Part shown: piece after piece, positions 15,749-26,912 of the stretch
Numbering within the stretch: position 1 is the stretch's first letter
Layout of the letters: every line of letters begins with the position of its first letter
DNA from: Candidatus Pantoea persica
Lineage (GTDB): Bacteria > Pseudomonadota > Gammaproteobacteria > Enterobacterales > Enterobacteriaceae
Assembly (NCBI RefSeq): GCF_013753875.1
Contig: NZ_SMDS01000010.1
Location: 414,498 to 478,497 of the forward strand
Direction: 5' to 3'
DNA length: 64,000 nt
Notes under the pieces: generated by a model
Told to the model about the DNA's origin: nothing
Database searches by the model: none
The model's input: the letters and a program-made list of their open reading frames with translations, nothing else
Program-made: the position numbers and the translations under genes

Positions 15749-16927
15749 TGTCTGTACTGCGTCCTTTTCTGCACCTGTTTCAGGACCATCCCTAGCGTCT
15801 GCTGCTGGACGTGCTGCTGACCATCATCACCCTGCTCGCCAGCATTGGCCTGCTGGCCCTTTCGGGCTGGTTTCTCGCCGCCTCCTCGCTGGCGGGACTG
15901 GCCGGACTCTACAGCTTCAACTACATGCTGCCAGCGGGCGGGCGCAGCGCGCTATTTCGAGCGGCTGGTGAGCCATGACGCCACCTTTCGCGTGCTGCAG
16001 CATCTGCGCGTTTTTACCTTCAGCCGCCTGATTGTGCTGGCACCGGGCCAGCTGGCCGCGTTTCGTCAGGGCGACCTGCTCAACCGCTTCGTTGGCGACG
16101 TCGACACGCTCAATCATCTCTATCTGCGGGTGATCGCGCCGCTAGTGGGCGCCTTTGTGGTGATTCTGGTGGTAACGCTAGGCATCGGGCTGGTAGACAG
16201 TCAGCTGGCGCTAGTGCTGGGCTGTGTGATGCTGGCGGCGCTGGCGCTAATGCCGCCGCTGTTTTATCGGCTGGGGCGCCTGCCGGACTCGCTATCGCGC
16301 AAGAGCGCGCGCTGGCGCCTGCAGCTGATACACTGGCTCAACGGCCAGGCCGTACTGGCGATTTATGGCCTGGCGGAACGCTGGCGCGAGCAGCTTGACC
16401 ACGATGAGCACAGCTGGCAGGCTGCGTCAGCATGCGCTGCAGGGGCTGGCGGACTGGCCTGCCCCTGGGGCGCTGATTGCGCTGGTGGTGTTTGGTGCAC
16501 TAGCTGCTTTCAAAGCGCTGGGTCCGGCCGCCGCTGCCTTTCTGTGCGTCAGGCAGGACTGGCGTGACTGCTGGAGGACGAAGAGGGCCTCAACGCTTGG
16601 CTTGGCGAAGGCAGTCATGCGCTGTCGGGCGGCGAGCTGCGTAGGCTGGCCATTGCGCGCGCCCTGCTGCACGACGGCGACCTCTGGCTGCTGGATAAAC
16701 CCTTGGAAGGGCTGGACGCCGCCACGGAGCAACATATTCTCACGCTGCAGCAGCAGGTCGCCGCATGCAAGACGCTGATTATGGTGACGCATCGGATGAC
16801 CGGGCTGGCCGCCCTGGATCGCATCTGCGTGATGGAAAACGGCCGCATAGTTGAACGGGGCAAGCACCACGAGTTAATCTCAAGAGAGGGCCGCTACTGG
16901 CAATTCGAGCAGCACTTTGCGCTATAG
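15748..16927 (+). pseudogene. cydC: cydC, heterodimeric thiol exporter subunit, remnant
   Basis: The second half of the CydDC ABC exporter. It opens MSVLRPFLHLFQDHP and then TAG at 15796 (Trp position). The reading resumes through LLASIGLLALSGWFLAASSL, shifts frame near 15940, and continues through FERLVSHDATFRVLQHLRV and LNHLYLRVIAPLVGAFVV. A further shift near 16420 precedes a large deletion that removes the linker and Walker A, joining to LLEDEEGLNAWLGEG. The signature LSGGELRRLAIARALL and Walker B region WLLDKPLEGLDAA remain, with Lys replacing the usual Asp-Glu acidic residue. It ends QFEQHFAL and TAG. Non-functional. Confidence 0.93.
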
Positions 16928-16958
16928 TCTTAGCGAAAAGCCGACGAGTAGAGAGACA

Positions 16959-17674
16959 ATGAGACTGGTGCAACTGTCGCAGGAATCCCTGCATTTCCCT
17001 CCGCCTGAGATGGCGCTGCGTGAGCCGAACGGGCTGCTGGCTATGGGCGGTGATCTCTCCCCTGCCCGTCTGCTCAGCGCTTATCAGCGCAGCATCTTTC
17101 TCTCGTTCTCTCCAGGGGCTCCCATTCTGTGGTGGTCGCCCGATCCGCGCGCGGTGCTGCTGCCGGATGAATTTCATCTCAGCCGTAACATGGCACGTTT
17201 TCACCGCCGCTCGCCGTTTCGCGTTACGATGAATCAGGCGTTTTTCGAGGTGGTATAAGGCTGCGCCACCGGCCGCGAAGAGAGAACGTGGATTACGTTC
17301 GAGGTCAAGCGCGCCCGACAGCGCCTCTATGAGTTAGGGCAGGCGCATTCGATAGAAGTATGGCAGGATCAGCAGCTGGTGGGCGGGATGTACGGCCTGG
17401 CGCTGGGGCAGATTTTTTGCGGCGAGTCGATGTTCAGCCGCCGTGAAAACTCCTCAAAAACGGCACTCTGGATATTTTGCCAGCATTTCATCAAACATCA
17501 GGGCAAACTGGTGGATTGTCAGATTCTCAATCCCTATTCCGCCTCGCTGGGCGCGCAGGAAATCTCTCGCGTCGACATCTGCAGTATGTTCAGTCCTTTG
17601 CCTGGCAGCCCGTCAGTGTGGGATGCTGGCGTACTCAGACCTTTTTTAAGCCTGCGCAGATGTTTTGCACATAA
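16959..17674 (+). pseudogene. aat: aat, leucyl/phenylalanyl-tRNA-protein transferase, broken
   Basis: Aat adds Leu or Phe to N-terminal Lys or Arg, creating destabilising N-degrons. The frame opens [20 protein letters not shown] and keeps [13 protein letters not shown], but the conserved IFPWFSPG has become [12 protein letters not shown] at 17256-17258 replaces the Gln of VVQGCA. The second half keeps [19 protein letters not shown] and then shifts frame after SLGAQEIS near 17570. The tail can be read in another frame to 17674. About 230 codons of family length are accounted for, but no intact frame remains. Confidence 0.92.
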
Positions 17675-18202
<528 letters not shown>

Positions 18203-18241
18203 GCGGCTCCACTCGCTATTTGCCGCCTGACGGGCGGCGAA

Positions 18242-18269
18242 AAAAGGCCAGATTCGCATCTGGCCTTTT
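18242..18269. terminator. bidirectional terminator between infA and clpA
   Basis: A perfect 12-bp stem AAAAGGCCAGAT / ATCTGGCCTTTT with a TCGC loop. A- and T-runs on both sides serve the convergent infA and clpA transcripts. Confidence 0.9.
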
Positions 18270-18289
18270 CTATTTCTACGCGACGGTAA

Positions 18290-20566
18290 TCAGTGTACCG
18301 TGCCTTCCGTTTTGCGTTTTTCTGCGCTGAGGAAGTGGTATATCAGCTGCTTCTTCTCTTTATCGAGCGCCACCGAGACCGATCCGCCATCCACCAGCGA
18401 ACCAAACAGCAGCTCGTTGGCCAATGGTTTTTTCAGATTTTCCTGCACCGTGCGCGCCATTGGACGCGCGCCCATCGCTTTGTCGTAGCCTTTATCCGCC
18501 AGCCAGTTGCGCGCTTCGTCGCTGACTTCCAGCGAAACGCCCTTCGCGTCCAGCTGCGCCTGCAGCTCAACAATAAATTTATCAACAACCTGATGGATTA
18601 CCTCCGGTGACAGGTGGCGAAACCAGATAATATTGTCGAGACGGTTGCGGAACTCCGGCGTAAAGATCTTCTTGATCTCTTCCATCGCATCGGTGCTGTT
18701 GTCCTGCTGGATCAGGCCGATCGACTTACGCTCGGTTTCGCGTACACCCGCGTTGGTGGTCATCACCAGCACCACATTACGGAAGTCTGCTTTACGACCA
18801 TTGTTGTCGGTCAGCATGCCGTTATCCATCACCTGCAGCAGTAGGTTAAAGACATCCGGATGCGCCTTCTCGATTTCGTCGAGCAACACCACCGCATGCG
18901 GATGTTTGATCACCGCATCGGTCAGCAGCCCGCCCTGATCGAAGCCGACATAGCCCGGAGGCGCACCGATCAGGCGGCTGACGGTATGGCGTTCCATATA
19001 CTCGGACATATCGAAACGCAGCAGCTCAATGCCCAGCGCTTTCGCCAACTGAACCGTGACCTCGGTTTTCCCTACCCCGGTTGGTCCGGCGAACAGAAAG
19101 GAGCCGACCGGTTTACGATCCTGGCCCAGACCGGCGCGGCTCATTTTGATCGCCTCGGTCAGCGCTTCAATGGCGTTATCCTGACCAAACACCAGCATTT
19201 TCAGCCGATCGCCGAGATTTTTCAGCTTATCGCGGTCGGTAGCGGAAACGCTCTTCTCGGGGATACGCGCAATACGCGCCACCACGGACTCGATATCTGC
19301 CACGTTGATAGTTTTCTTGCGCTTGCTGACCGGCATTAATCGCGCCCGTGCGCCCGCCTCGTCAATCACGTCAATCGCCTTGTCCGGCAGATGGCGATCG
19401 TTGATATATCTCACCGCCAGCTCAACCGCCGCGCGTACCGCTTTTGCGGTGTAACGCACATCGTGGTGCGCTTCGTACTTCGGCTTCAGCCCGTTCAGGA
19501 TCTGCACGGTTTCATCGACTGACGGCTCGGTGATGTCGATCTTCTGGAATCGACGCGCCAGCGCGCGATCTTTTTCGAAGATATTGCTGAATTCCTGATA
19601 GGTCGTTAAGCCCATCACACGAATTTTCCCGCTGGAAAGCAGCGGCTTGATCAGGTTTGCCGCATCGACCTGGCCGCCGGACGCCGCGCCTGCACCGATG
19701 ATGGTATGGATCTCATCGATAAACAGAATACTGCTGTTGTCCTGCTCCAGCTGTTTCAGCAGCGCCTTAAAGCGCTTTTCGAAATCACCGCGGTATTTGG
19801 TGCCCGCCAGCAGCGAACCGATGTCCAGCGAGTAGATGGTGCACTCTTTCATTACTTCTGGCACATCACCCTGCACGATGCGCCAGGCAAGGCCTTCCGC
19901 AATAGCAGTTTTACCGACGCCCGATTCGCCCACCAACAGCGGGTTCTTTTTACGGCGGCGGCACAGAACCTGAATCGTACGCTCCAGCTCTTTGTCGCGG
20001 CTAATCAGCGGGTCGATCCCGCCGACGCGAGCAAGCTGATTGAGATTGGTGGTGAAGTTTTCCATACGTTCCTCCCCGCCTGCTTGCTCTTCGTTAACCG
20101 GATTCTCATTGTTCGGCGCCTGACCGGGTTCGTCTTTGCGCGTTCCATGGGAGATAAAGTTCACCATATCAAGGCGGCTGACTTCGTGTTTACGCAGCAG
20201 ATAAGCCGCCTGCGACTCCTGCTCACTGAAGATGGCGACCAGTACGTTGGCGCCGGAGACTTCGCTTCGGCCCGATGACTGAACGTGGAATACCGCACGC
20301 TGCAACACGCGCTGGAAGCTGAGCGTCGGCTGCGTGTCGCGCTCTCCTTCGCTGGCGGGCAGCACGGGCGTGGTTTGTTCGATGAATGCTTCAAGTTCTT
20401 GCCGCAGCGCGACAATATCGACGGTACAGGCTTCCAGTGCCTCTCTGGCCGACGGGTTGCTGAGCAGAGCCAGCAACAAATGCTCGACGGTCATAAACTC
20501 ATGACGGTGCTCACGCGCTCTGGCGAAAGCCATGTTTAAACTGAGTTCCAGTTCTTGATTGAGCAT
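18290..20566 (-). CDS. clpA: ATP-dependent Clp protease ATPase subunit ClpA
   Basis: A class I Hsp100 unfoldase that feeds ClpP. The 758 residues match E. coli exactly in length. The N-domain (residues 1-140) binds the adaptor ClpS. Two AAA+ modules follow, with Walker [18 protein letters not shown] near residue 215 and [18 protein letters not shown] near residue 495. The ClpP-docking IGL loop is present as KSIGLIQQD, near residue 615. It is intact, although the adaptor gene upstream is shifted out of frame. Confidence 0.97.
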   Translation of the reverse strand: MLNQELELSLNMAFARAREHRHEFMTVEHLLLALLSNPSAREALEACTVDIVALRQELEAFIEQTTPVLPASEGERDTQPTLSFQRVLQRAVFHVQSSGRSEVSGANVLVAIFSEQESQAAYLLRKHEVSRLDMVNFISHGTRKDEPGQAPNNENPVNEEQAGGEERMENFTTNLNQLARVGGIDPLISRDKELERTIQVLCRRRKKNPLLVGESGVGKTAIAEGLAWRIVQGDVPEVMKECTIYSLDIGSLLAGTKYRGDFEKRFKALLKQLEQDNSSILFIDEIHTIIGAGAASGGQVDAANLIKPLLSSGKIRVMGLTTYQEFSNIFEKDRALARRFQKIDITEPSVDETVQILNGLKPKYEAHHDVRYTAKAVRAAVELAVRYINDRHLPDKAIDVIDEAGARARLMPVSKRKKTINVADIESVVARIARIPEKSVSATDRDKLKNLGDRLKMLVFGQDNAIEALTEAIKMSRAGLGQDRKPVGSFLFAGPTGVGKTEVTVQLAKALGIELLRFDMSEYMERHTVSRLIGAPPGYVGFDQGGLLTDAVIKHPHAVVLLDEIEKAHPDVFNLLLQVMDNGMLTDNNGRKADFRNVVLVMTTNAGVRETERKSIGLIQQDNSTDAMEEIKKIFTPEFRNRLDNIIWFRHLSPEVIHQVVDKFIVELQAQLDAKGVSLEVSDEARNWLADKGYDKAMGARPMARTVQENLKKPLANELLFGSLVDGGSVSVALDKEKKQLIYHFLSAEKRKTEGTVH

Positions 20567-20628
20567 TAGGCACCTCCCCCAATTATCGCTCTGACAACCT
20601 CGCTCTCACTATATGAATGAGGGCGAGT

Positions 20629-20961
20629 TCAGGCTTTTTCCTGCGTACACAGCAAGGGATGTTGATTCTCCCGTGCATACGTGCATAGTTGTTCACCTGT
20701 GCGACGTTGGTCTCCGCCACTTACAGCGGTAAAAACACCACAGATCGCCTTTCCATAGTAGTGAACTTTCAGCATCAGTTGCGTTGCACGTTCAACATCA
20801 ATAAGAAAAGAACTTTTGCAGAACGTCAATAACAAATTCCATAGGCGTATAATCGTCATTATTGAGGATGACTGTATATACATGGAAGGCGGCTTCAGTC
20901 CTTCCTTCGCTGTGTCCTCGGCCAGATGTTCAAAGTTAAGCCAGTCGTTAGTGTTTGCCAT
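20629..20961 (-). pseudogene. clpS: clpS, N-degron adaptor, open but internally frameshifted
   Basis: ClpS delivers N-degron substrates to ClpA. The frame opens [16 protein letters not shown] and ends REN(Q)HPLLCTQEKA, so both ends are ClpS, but two internal stretches are out of register. An AT duplication after PPSMY shifts the frame until an extra T before DVERATQLML restores it. A second T insertion after CGVFTA and an 8-nt tandem duplication of TATGCACG behave the same way. The four insertions total 12 nt, so the 110-codon frame stays open. The Asn-Asp-Asp that binds the alpha-amino group (residues 34-36 in E. coli) is lost; the His in KVHYYGKAICG is kept. Probably inactive as an N-degron reader. 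Confidence 0.85.
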
Positions 20962-21283
20962 AATGTTCCGTTGAAATTCTGCGTATCGGTACGGACAAGG
21001 GCCTGTCCATACATAGAGTTTAACACGCCTGTCAAGCACCCCATCGCCGAGGGAATTTTCTGCGTAAAAACGCGCGCGCGACCTGCATCACAAAATTCGC
21101 AATAGCGTTAACCGCTTCAAATTTTGAAGATTTTATCCCCACGCTCGCCGGTGATTTGCTTGACGCCAAGGTCCGTTTCTCTACATTCTACAGATACAAG
21201 CTGATTGAGTTTTAAACAAGCTCGACCCACAGCTTCAATTCACTCTCTTGGTTACCAATACGTCTTACGAGGGAAGTAAAAGC
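20962..21283. other. clpS-cspD divergent intergenic region
   Basis: 322 nt without a gene. It contains the divergent clpS and cspD promoters. In E. coli cspD is induced in stationary phase; I cannot identify a specific operator here. Confidence 0.5.
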
Positions 21284-21505
21284 ATGGAGACGGGTACTGT
21301 TAAATGGTTCAACAACGCCAAGGGCTTCGGCTTTATCTGTCCGATCGGTGGCGGAGATGACATCTTCGCGCACTATTCTACGATTCAGATGGATGGTTAT
21401 AGGACGCTAAAAGCCGGCCAGCAAGTTCAGTTTGATGTTCATCAAGGGCCAAAGGGTAATCATGCCAGCCTGATTGTGCCGGTTGACGCTTCGCCGCACG
21501 CCTGA
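21284..21505 (+). CDS. cspD: cold-shock-like protein CspD
   Basis: A 73-residue cold-shock-domain protein that inhibits replication initiation on single-stranded DNA in nutrient-limited E. coli. The start METGTVKWFNNAKGFGFICP matches the family; an in-frame ATG at 21248 adds 12 foreign residues. RNP1 (KGFGFI) and RNP2 (DIFAHY, equivalent to VFVHF) are intact, together with the CspD-specific STIQMDGYRTLKAGQ. A GAGGGAAG sequence lies upstream of the start. Confidence 0.95.
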   Translation: METGTVKWFNNAKGFGFICPIGGGDDIFAHYSTIQMDGYRTLKAGQQVQFDVHQGPKGNHASLIVPVDASPHA

Positions 21506-21537
21506 ACCGCCATCATCCCATTCTGAATGCTCCCCCC

Positions 21538-21567
21538 AAAAATGCCAGCCTTGCCGCTGGCATTTTT
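21538..21567. terminator. cspD terminator (bidirectional)
   Basis: A 12-bp stem AAAAATGCCAGC / GCTGGCATTTTT, 33 nt after the cspD stop and upstream of the convergent ybjD remnant. Confidence 0.9.
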
Positions 21568-21587
21568 ATTTCGTTCCGCACGTGCGG

Positions 21588-23173
21588 TTAATCCGCCTTA
21601 CCCCGCACCAGACCCAGCACGTGGGTGAACATCTGGCGCAGCAGCGGCGGTATCGCCTGCGTGCCGCGTTCGGCGGCGGCTATCGCCAGCGCCGGCTTCG
21701 AACTGTGCTGAATAGCGCGGTTAATGATATGGCGCGGACTCATGGCGATGTTTGCCGGCAGGTGCTCCATCTGCCGATAGACATCGTCAAAGCCCGCTTT
21801 ATAGAGGAAATGCTCCATATCCAGCGCGGGCAGCTGCGTCAGGCTGCGCTCGTGCTCTTCAGGGGAGACGAGCTGGCTGCGCGCCGTGGCCGCATATTTT
21901 TGTCCGGCATCGTCGCCGTAGATAAATACGTGCCAGGCGATCTCCATACGCGCCGCGAACTTCAGCAGCGGCTTCAGGCCAGACTGGGCAAATTCAATCA
22001 CCTCAATGCCCTCGGCGGCGAAGTGATTGCCGCACTGGCGCGCCAGCTCATTGATGATCCAGACCTAGGTTTCGCCTTCTACCAGTAGCCAGCAGCGGGC
22101 AAACAGCGATGACGGTCGGTTGACGTGAATATGAAAACTGATGCGGCGGCTCTCCTCCACGCTAAGCGCCTGCGGCCCAATACGCCAGGCGGCGATGCGC
22201 GCCGGCTCGCGCACCAGCCGACAGACATTCTCCACCGCCGTCAGCGACAGTAGCTCGCTGGAGTTGGTGGTGGCGATCTTCTGCAGCGGGATCAGCTCCA
22301 GCAGGTTCCACGCCATCGAAAGCATAATGGGGTGCAGCCGGGTTTCCGGATCCTCGACAATCAGCAGCGGACGCGCCTGAGCTAGCAGCACGAACATGCG
22401 CAGCAGCAGGATCTGTCGGCTGCGTAACCCGGTTGCACTCACCAGCTGATTGAGCTGACCCAGCGCGCGCTAGCCTTGCGCGCTGCTGCGGATCCGCGCG
22501 CCGCGCGTCGCCGGCGTGGTGGATAAGAAAATAGTGCTCCATCAGCTGCTGCAACGTCGCCACGCCCTGCCGCAGCGTCTCGTCGCTGAGCTGGTGCGGC
22601 TGCGCATCAAGCTGGCGCGTCAGGCTGGCGACCTCCGCCGCCAGCGCGCTGAGGCGCGACGCGTCGGCGTCGCTGTCGTCGTGGCGCAGGCGTCGGCTGA
22701 AGCGCGCGTCGCGCAGCCGCAACACCGGATGCGGGCGCACCAGCTGGCTGATGGCCGCCTCGCTGCCCGCCTACGGCAAAGGTTCGCCATCCTCGCGCAG
22801 AAAGCGGCGCGACGTGACGATCTCCGCCCCCTTTTGCCGCGCGCGGACGCTGTAGCAGAGCCAGCGCGCGCCCTGCGCGTCGCACTGCCAGAATGGCGCG
22901 AAAAGCGCATCCTGCTGATGGTCGTCGTCGCGGAAGTGAAAGACGATCTGCAGCCGCCGCATCTGCGCGTCGCTGTTGCCGGGAGTAAAGTGAAAATCGT
23001 CACGAGTAAACGCTTAGGGCGTTTCTTGCGGCACAAGCAGCAGGCTCAGCGCGTCCAGCAGGCTCGACTTCCCCCAGGCATTCTTGCCGATAAGCAGGTT
23101 GGTTTCGGTCAGCGGCAGCGACAGATGGTTGATGCCGCGAAAAGCCGGAAATCTCGATATGTTCAAGTCTCAT
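21588..23173 (-). pseudogene. ybjD: ybjD, OLD-family ATPase/endonuclease, degraded
   Basis: YbjD is an ABC-ATPase plus TOPRIM nuclease of the OLD family. It opens MRLEHIEISGF at 23173 and shifts frame at once; the next segment holds the Walker A equivalent IGKNAWGKSSLLDAL. In-frame TAG codons lie near 23017, at 22771-22773 and at 22065-22067, and another frameshift lies near 22470. Walker B and signature regions survive in pieces (LLIVEDPETRLHPIMLSMAW). The TOPRIM part keeps HVFIYGDDAGQKYAAT near 21920, and the C-terminus ends GLVRGKAD. About 530 codons can be traced, against 552 in E. coli. Confidence 0.9.
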
Positions 23174-23307
23174 AGGTTGTCCATCCTCGTGTTAGCTCAG
23201 GCATGGCAGACGCAGCGGCATTCGTTAAGCAAAGCAACGTAACGATTTACTCTCAGCCCCTTTTTCGCTAGCGTGTCGCCACTTCTTGCAAGTAAACACA
23301 ACCTGTT

Positions 23308-24150
23308 ATGTCTGGACTGCTTATTATTCTGCTGCCGCTGACGATCGGCTGACTACTGCCGCTGCGCCAGCCGGCGCTGTTACGCCTCGTTAACCGCCCG
23401 CTGGGCTGGATGGTTTACTTCATTCTGTTTGTGATGGGCATCAGTCTCGCCTTTCTCGATAATCTCAGCCGCAATTTACTCAGCGTTTTTCACATCGCGC
23501 TGGCGATCCTGCTGTGCAATCTGCTGGAGCGCGCCCTGCCCTGGCAGCATCGTCACCGGCAGGAGGCGCTGCAGTCGCGGCTGCGCATGGCGCTCGACTC
23601 GCTGACGCTGTGCGGCGTGGTAGTGGCGGGCTTCCTGGCGGGGCTGACGCAGCTGCCGTTTTTGCGCCACGCTACCGCCGCCAGCGAATACGCGCTGATG
23701 CTGCTGCTTTTTCTCATCGGCCTTCAGCTGCGCGGCAGCGGTATGACGCTGCGTCAGATCCTGTTTAACCGGCGCGGCATGCTGGTCTCGGCGGTGGTGC
23801 TGCTGAGCGCGCTGCTGGGCCTGCCGCTGAAGACCGGGCTGGCGCTGGCCAGCGGCTTCGGCTGGTATTCGCTCTCCTGCATCCTGATGACGGAGGCATT
23901 CGGGCCGGTGATCGGCAGCGCCGCCTTCTTCAACGACCTGCTGCGCGAGCTGCTCGCCATTATGCTGATCCCGGCGCTGATCGCCCTCCATCACTCCAGC
24001 GCGCTGGGCCTGTGCGGCGCCACGGCGATGGATTTCACCCTGCCGGTGCCGCAGCGCGCCGGCGGCAGTGAGATCGTTCCGGCTACAATCGTGCACGGCT
24101 TTATCATGAGCTTGCTGGCGCCGCTGCTTATCGCCTTTTTCGCTGCCTGA
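23308..24150 (+). pseudogene. lysO: lysO (ybjE), lysine exporter, likely inactive
   Basis: LysO exports L-lysine across the inner membrane. The true N-terminus MSGLLIILLPLTIG begins at 23308, but codon 15 is TGA (23350-23352). A later ATG at 23410 gives an open 246-codon frame lacking the first membrane helix. Two in-frame deletions of roughly 10 residues each relative to E. coli fall after SVFH and after LLGLP. The conserved LASGFGWYSLSCILMTEAFG and CGATAMDFTLPV motifs remain. The frame downstream of the TGA is otherwise open, so readthrough or a recent mutation is possible. Confidence 0.75.
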
Positions 24151-24260
24151 GGCGCAGCGCACTTTATTTACGGCATTTACGGCTGCCCGCGCGAAACTTC
24201 GTCCAAGCTTTCTCTTTGTCCCGCCACCGGGAAGAGAACGTTTCGTCAAAGGAGAGCAGA

Positions 24261-25872
24261 ATGAAGCAGACCGTTGCGGCGCAGATTGCCAAAACGCTGG
24301 AGAACGCAGGCGTTAAACGTATCTGGGGCGTCACCGGCGACTCCATGAACGGGCTAGCGACAGCCTGAACCGCATGGGCACCATCGAATAGATGCCGACG
24401 CGCCATGAAGAGGTCGCCGCCTTTGCGGCAGGCGCTGAGGCGCATATCAGCGGTGAACTGGCGGTCTGCGCCGGTTCTTTCGGGCCCGGCAATCCGCATT
24501 TGATCAACGACCTGTTCGACTGCCACCGCAACCGTGCGCAGGGGCTATTTCGCGAATGCAGCCACTACTGCGAGCTGGTCTCCAGCTCGGAGCAGCTGCC
24601 GCAGGTGCTGGGCATTGCGATGCGCAAAGCGATCCTGAACCGCAGCGTCTCGGTGGTGGTATTGCCGGGCGACGTGGCGCTGAAGCCGACGCCGGAAAGC
24701 GTATCCGCCGCAGCTGCCGCAGGAGCATGAACTGGCGCGACTGGCGCAAACCCTGAACGACGGCAGCAATATCACGCTGCTGTGCGGTAGCGGCTGCGCC
24801 AGGGCGCACGCAGAGGTGGTCGCGCTGGCGGAGAAGCTGCAGGCGCCAATCGTCCACGTGCTGCGCGGCAAAGAACATCTCGAACATGACAACCCCTACG
24901 ACGTCTGCATGACCGGCCTGATCGACTTCTCTTCCGGCTATCACGCCATGATGAACGCCGATACGCTGGTGCTGCTTGGCACAAAATTCCCCTACCATGC
25001 CTTCTATCCCGAACAGGCGCGGATTATTCAGATCGATATCAATCCCGGCAGCCTCGGCGCGCACTGCCACGTCGACGAGGCGTGCGTCGGCGGGGTGCAG
25101 CCGACGCTGCAGGCGCTGCTGCCGCTGCTGGAGAATAAGCGCGACCGGCATCATCTCGACAGCGCACTGGAACACTACGTTGACGCGCGCAAAGCGCTGG
25201 ATGAGCTGGCGACCGCCAACGACATGCAGGCGATCCATCCGCAGTATCTGGCGCAGCAGATCAGCCACTACGCCAGCGATGACGCCGTGTTCACCTGCGA
25301 CGTCGGTACGCCGACCTTCTGGGCGGCGCGCTACCTGAAAATGAACGGCCGGCGCCGCCTGCTCGGCTCCTTTAATCACGGCTCGATGGCGAACGCGATG
25401 CCGTAGGCGCTGGACCGCCAGCGTCAGGTGGTGGCGATGTGCGGCGACGGCGGCTTCAGCATGCTGATGAGCGATCTCATTACCCTAGCGCAGCTAAAGC
25501 TGCCGGTGAAGCTGGTGATTTTCAATAACAGTGTGATGGGCTTTGTCGCCATGGAGATGAAGGCGGGCGGCTACCTCACCAACGGCACCGAGCTGGATAA
25601 CCCCGACTTTGCCGCCATCGCGCAGGCCTGCGGCATCAAAGGCTTCCGCGTCGAGAAGGCATCTGAGCTGAACGACGCGCTAGAGCAGGCGTTTGCTCAC
25701 CTAGGCCCGGCGCTGGTGGACGTTATTACCGCCAAAGAGGAGCTGGCGATGCCGCCGCAGATCAAGATGGAGCAGGCGAAAGGCTTTAGCCTCTATTATA
25801 TGCTGCGGGCGATTCTGAATGGCCGCGGCGACGATATTGGTGGAGCTGGCGAAAACCAACTGGCTGCGGTAA
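24261..25872 (+). pseudogene. poxB: poxB, pyruvate:ubiquinone oxidoreductase, broken
   Basis: PoxB is a thiamine-diphosphate flavoenzyme that makes acetate from pyruvate in stationary phase. It opens [21 protein letters not shown] frameshift near 24355 and TAG at 24389-24391 (Trp of TIEWM) interrupt it. About 24 residues are missing between DCHRNR and [10 protein letters not shown] further shift near 24700 precedes the FAD-domain segment ending at TAG 25404-25406 (Gln of NAMPQAL). Downstream, the ThDP motif [12 protein letters not shown] is open, and the membrane-binding tail ends ELAKTNWLR after another shift. Several independent lesions make loss certain. Confidence 0.94.
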
Positions 25873-25928
25873 ACGAGAAAGACAACAGCGGGCGTCTTAG
25901 CCCGCTTGTCTTTTCTCAGGAGAGCAAC

Positions 25929-26912
25929 GTGATCGATCTACGCAGTGATACCGTGACCCGGCCAAGCGCCGCGATGTTGCAAGCTATGATGGCCGCCGAA
26001 ACCGGCGACGACGTCTATCGCGACGATCCTACCGTCGACGCGCTGGAAGCGGAGGCCGCGCGGCTCAGCGGCAAAGCGGACGCGCTGTTCTTTCCGACCG
26101 GCACCTAGGCCAATCTGGTGGCACTGCTGAGCCACTGCGAACGCGGCGACGAATATATCGTCGGCCAGCAGGCGCACAACTACAAAATATGAAGCGGGCG
26201 GCGCGGCGGTGCTGGGCAGCATTCAACCGCCGCCGACGGCAAGCTGCCGCTCGATGCCGTGGCGGCCGCCATCAAGCCGGACGATATCCACTTTGCGCGC
26301 ACACGTCTGCTCAGTCTGGAAAACACTCATCACGGCAAGGTGCTGCCCCTCGACTACCTTGCCCGCGCCTTTGACTTTACCCGCGAACGCCAGCTGGCGC
26401 TGCATATTGACGGCGCGCGTATCTTCAACGCCGTGGTGGCGCAAAACGTCACGCTGGAGGCGATCGCGCGCTACTGCGATACCCTGACCAATCTGCCTGT
26501 CGAAAGGGCTGGGCACGCCGGTGGGATCGCTGCTGTGCGGCAGTGAAGCCTATATTGAACGCGCGCGCCGCTGGCGTAAAATGGCGGGCGGCGGCATGCG
26601 CTAGGCGGGCATTCTGGCGGCGGCGGCGGGTCTCTATGCGCTGCAGCACAACGTGGCACGCCTGCAGGAGGATCACGACAACGCCGCGTGGCTGAGGCAG
26701 CAACTGCAACAGGTGGGAGTCGACATGGTGGATCAGCAGACCAATATGCTGTTTGTGCGCGTGCCCGCCGAGCAGGTTGAGGCGCTGAAAAGCTGGCTCG
26801 CCGAGCGCCGTATCCTGCTGAGCGTCGGGCCGGTTACGCGCATCGTGACGCACCGCGATGCGGATCGCTGGAGCAGCTGCTGGCGCACAGGAAGGGCTTT
26901 TTGCAACGCTAA
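25929..26912 (+). pseudogene. ltaE: ltaE, low-specificity L-threonine aldolase, broken
   Basis: A PLP enzyme that cleaves threonine and allo-threonine to glycine and acetaldehyde. It starts with GTG ([13 protein letters not shown]), with an AGGAGAG site upstream. TAG at 26106-26108 replaces Gln in FPTGTQANL and TAG at 26602-26604 replaces Gln in GMRQAG. Frameshifts occur near 26188-26230, near 26505 (just at the PLP-lysine motif, LSKGLGTP) and near 26868. The tail can be read to EQLLAHRKGFLQR and TAA at 26910. It follows poxB by 56 nt, as in E. coli. Confidence 0.92.

Noticed and set aside
18203..18289. tRNA gene between infA and clpA
   Set aside because: The interval is too short for a tRNA-Ser with spacers and folds into a perfect terminator instead.
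23476..24249. 257-codon minus-strand frame opposite lysO
   Set aside because: Gln/His/Arg-rich antisense of a membrane protein gene; no RBS or family match.
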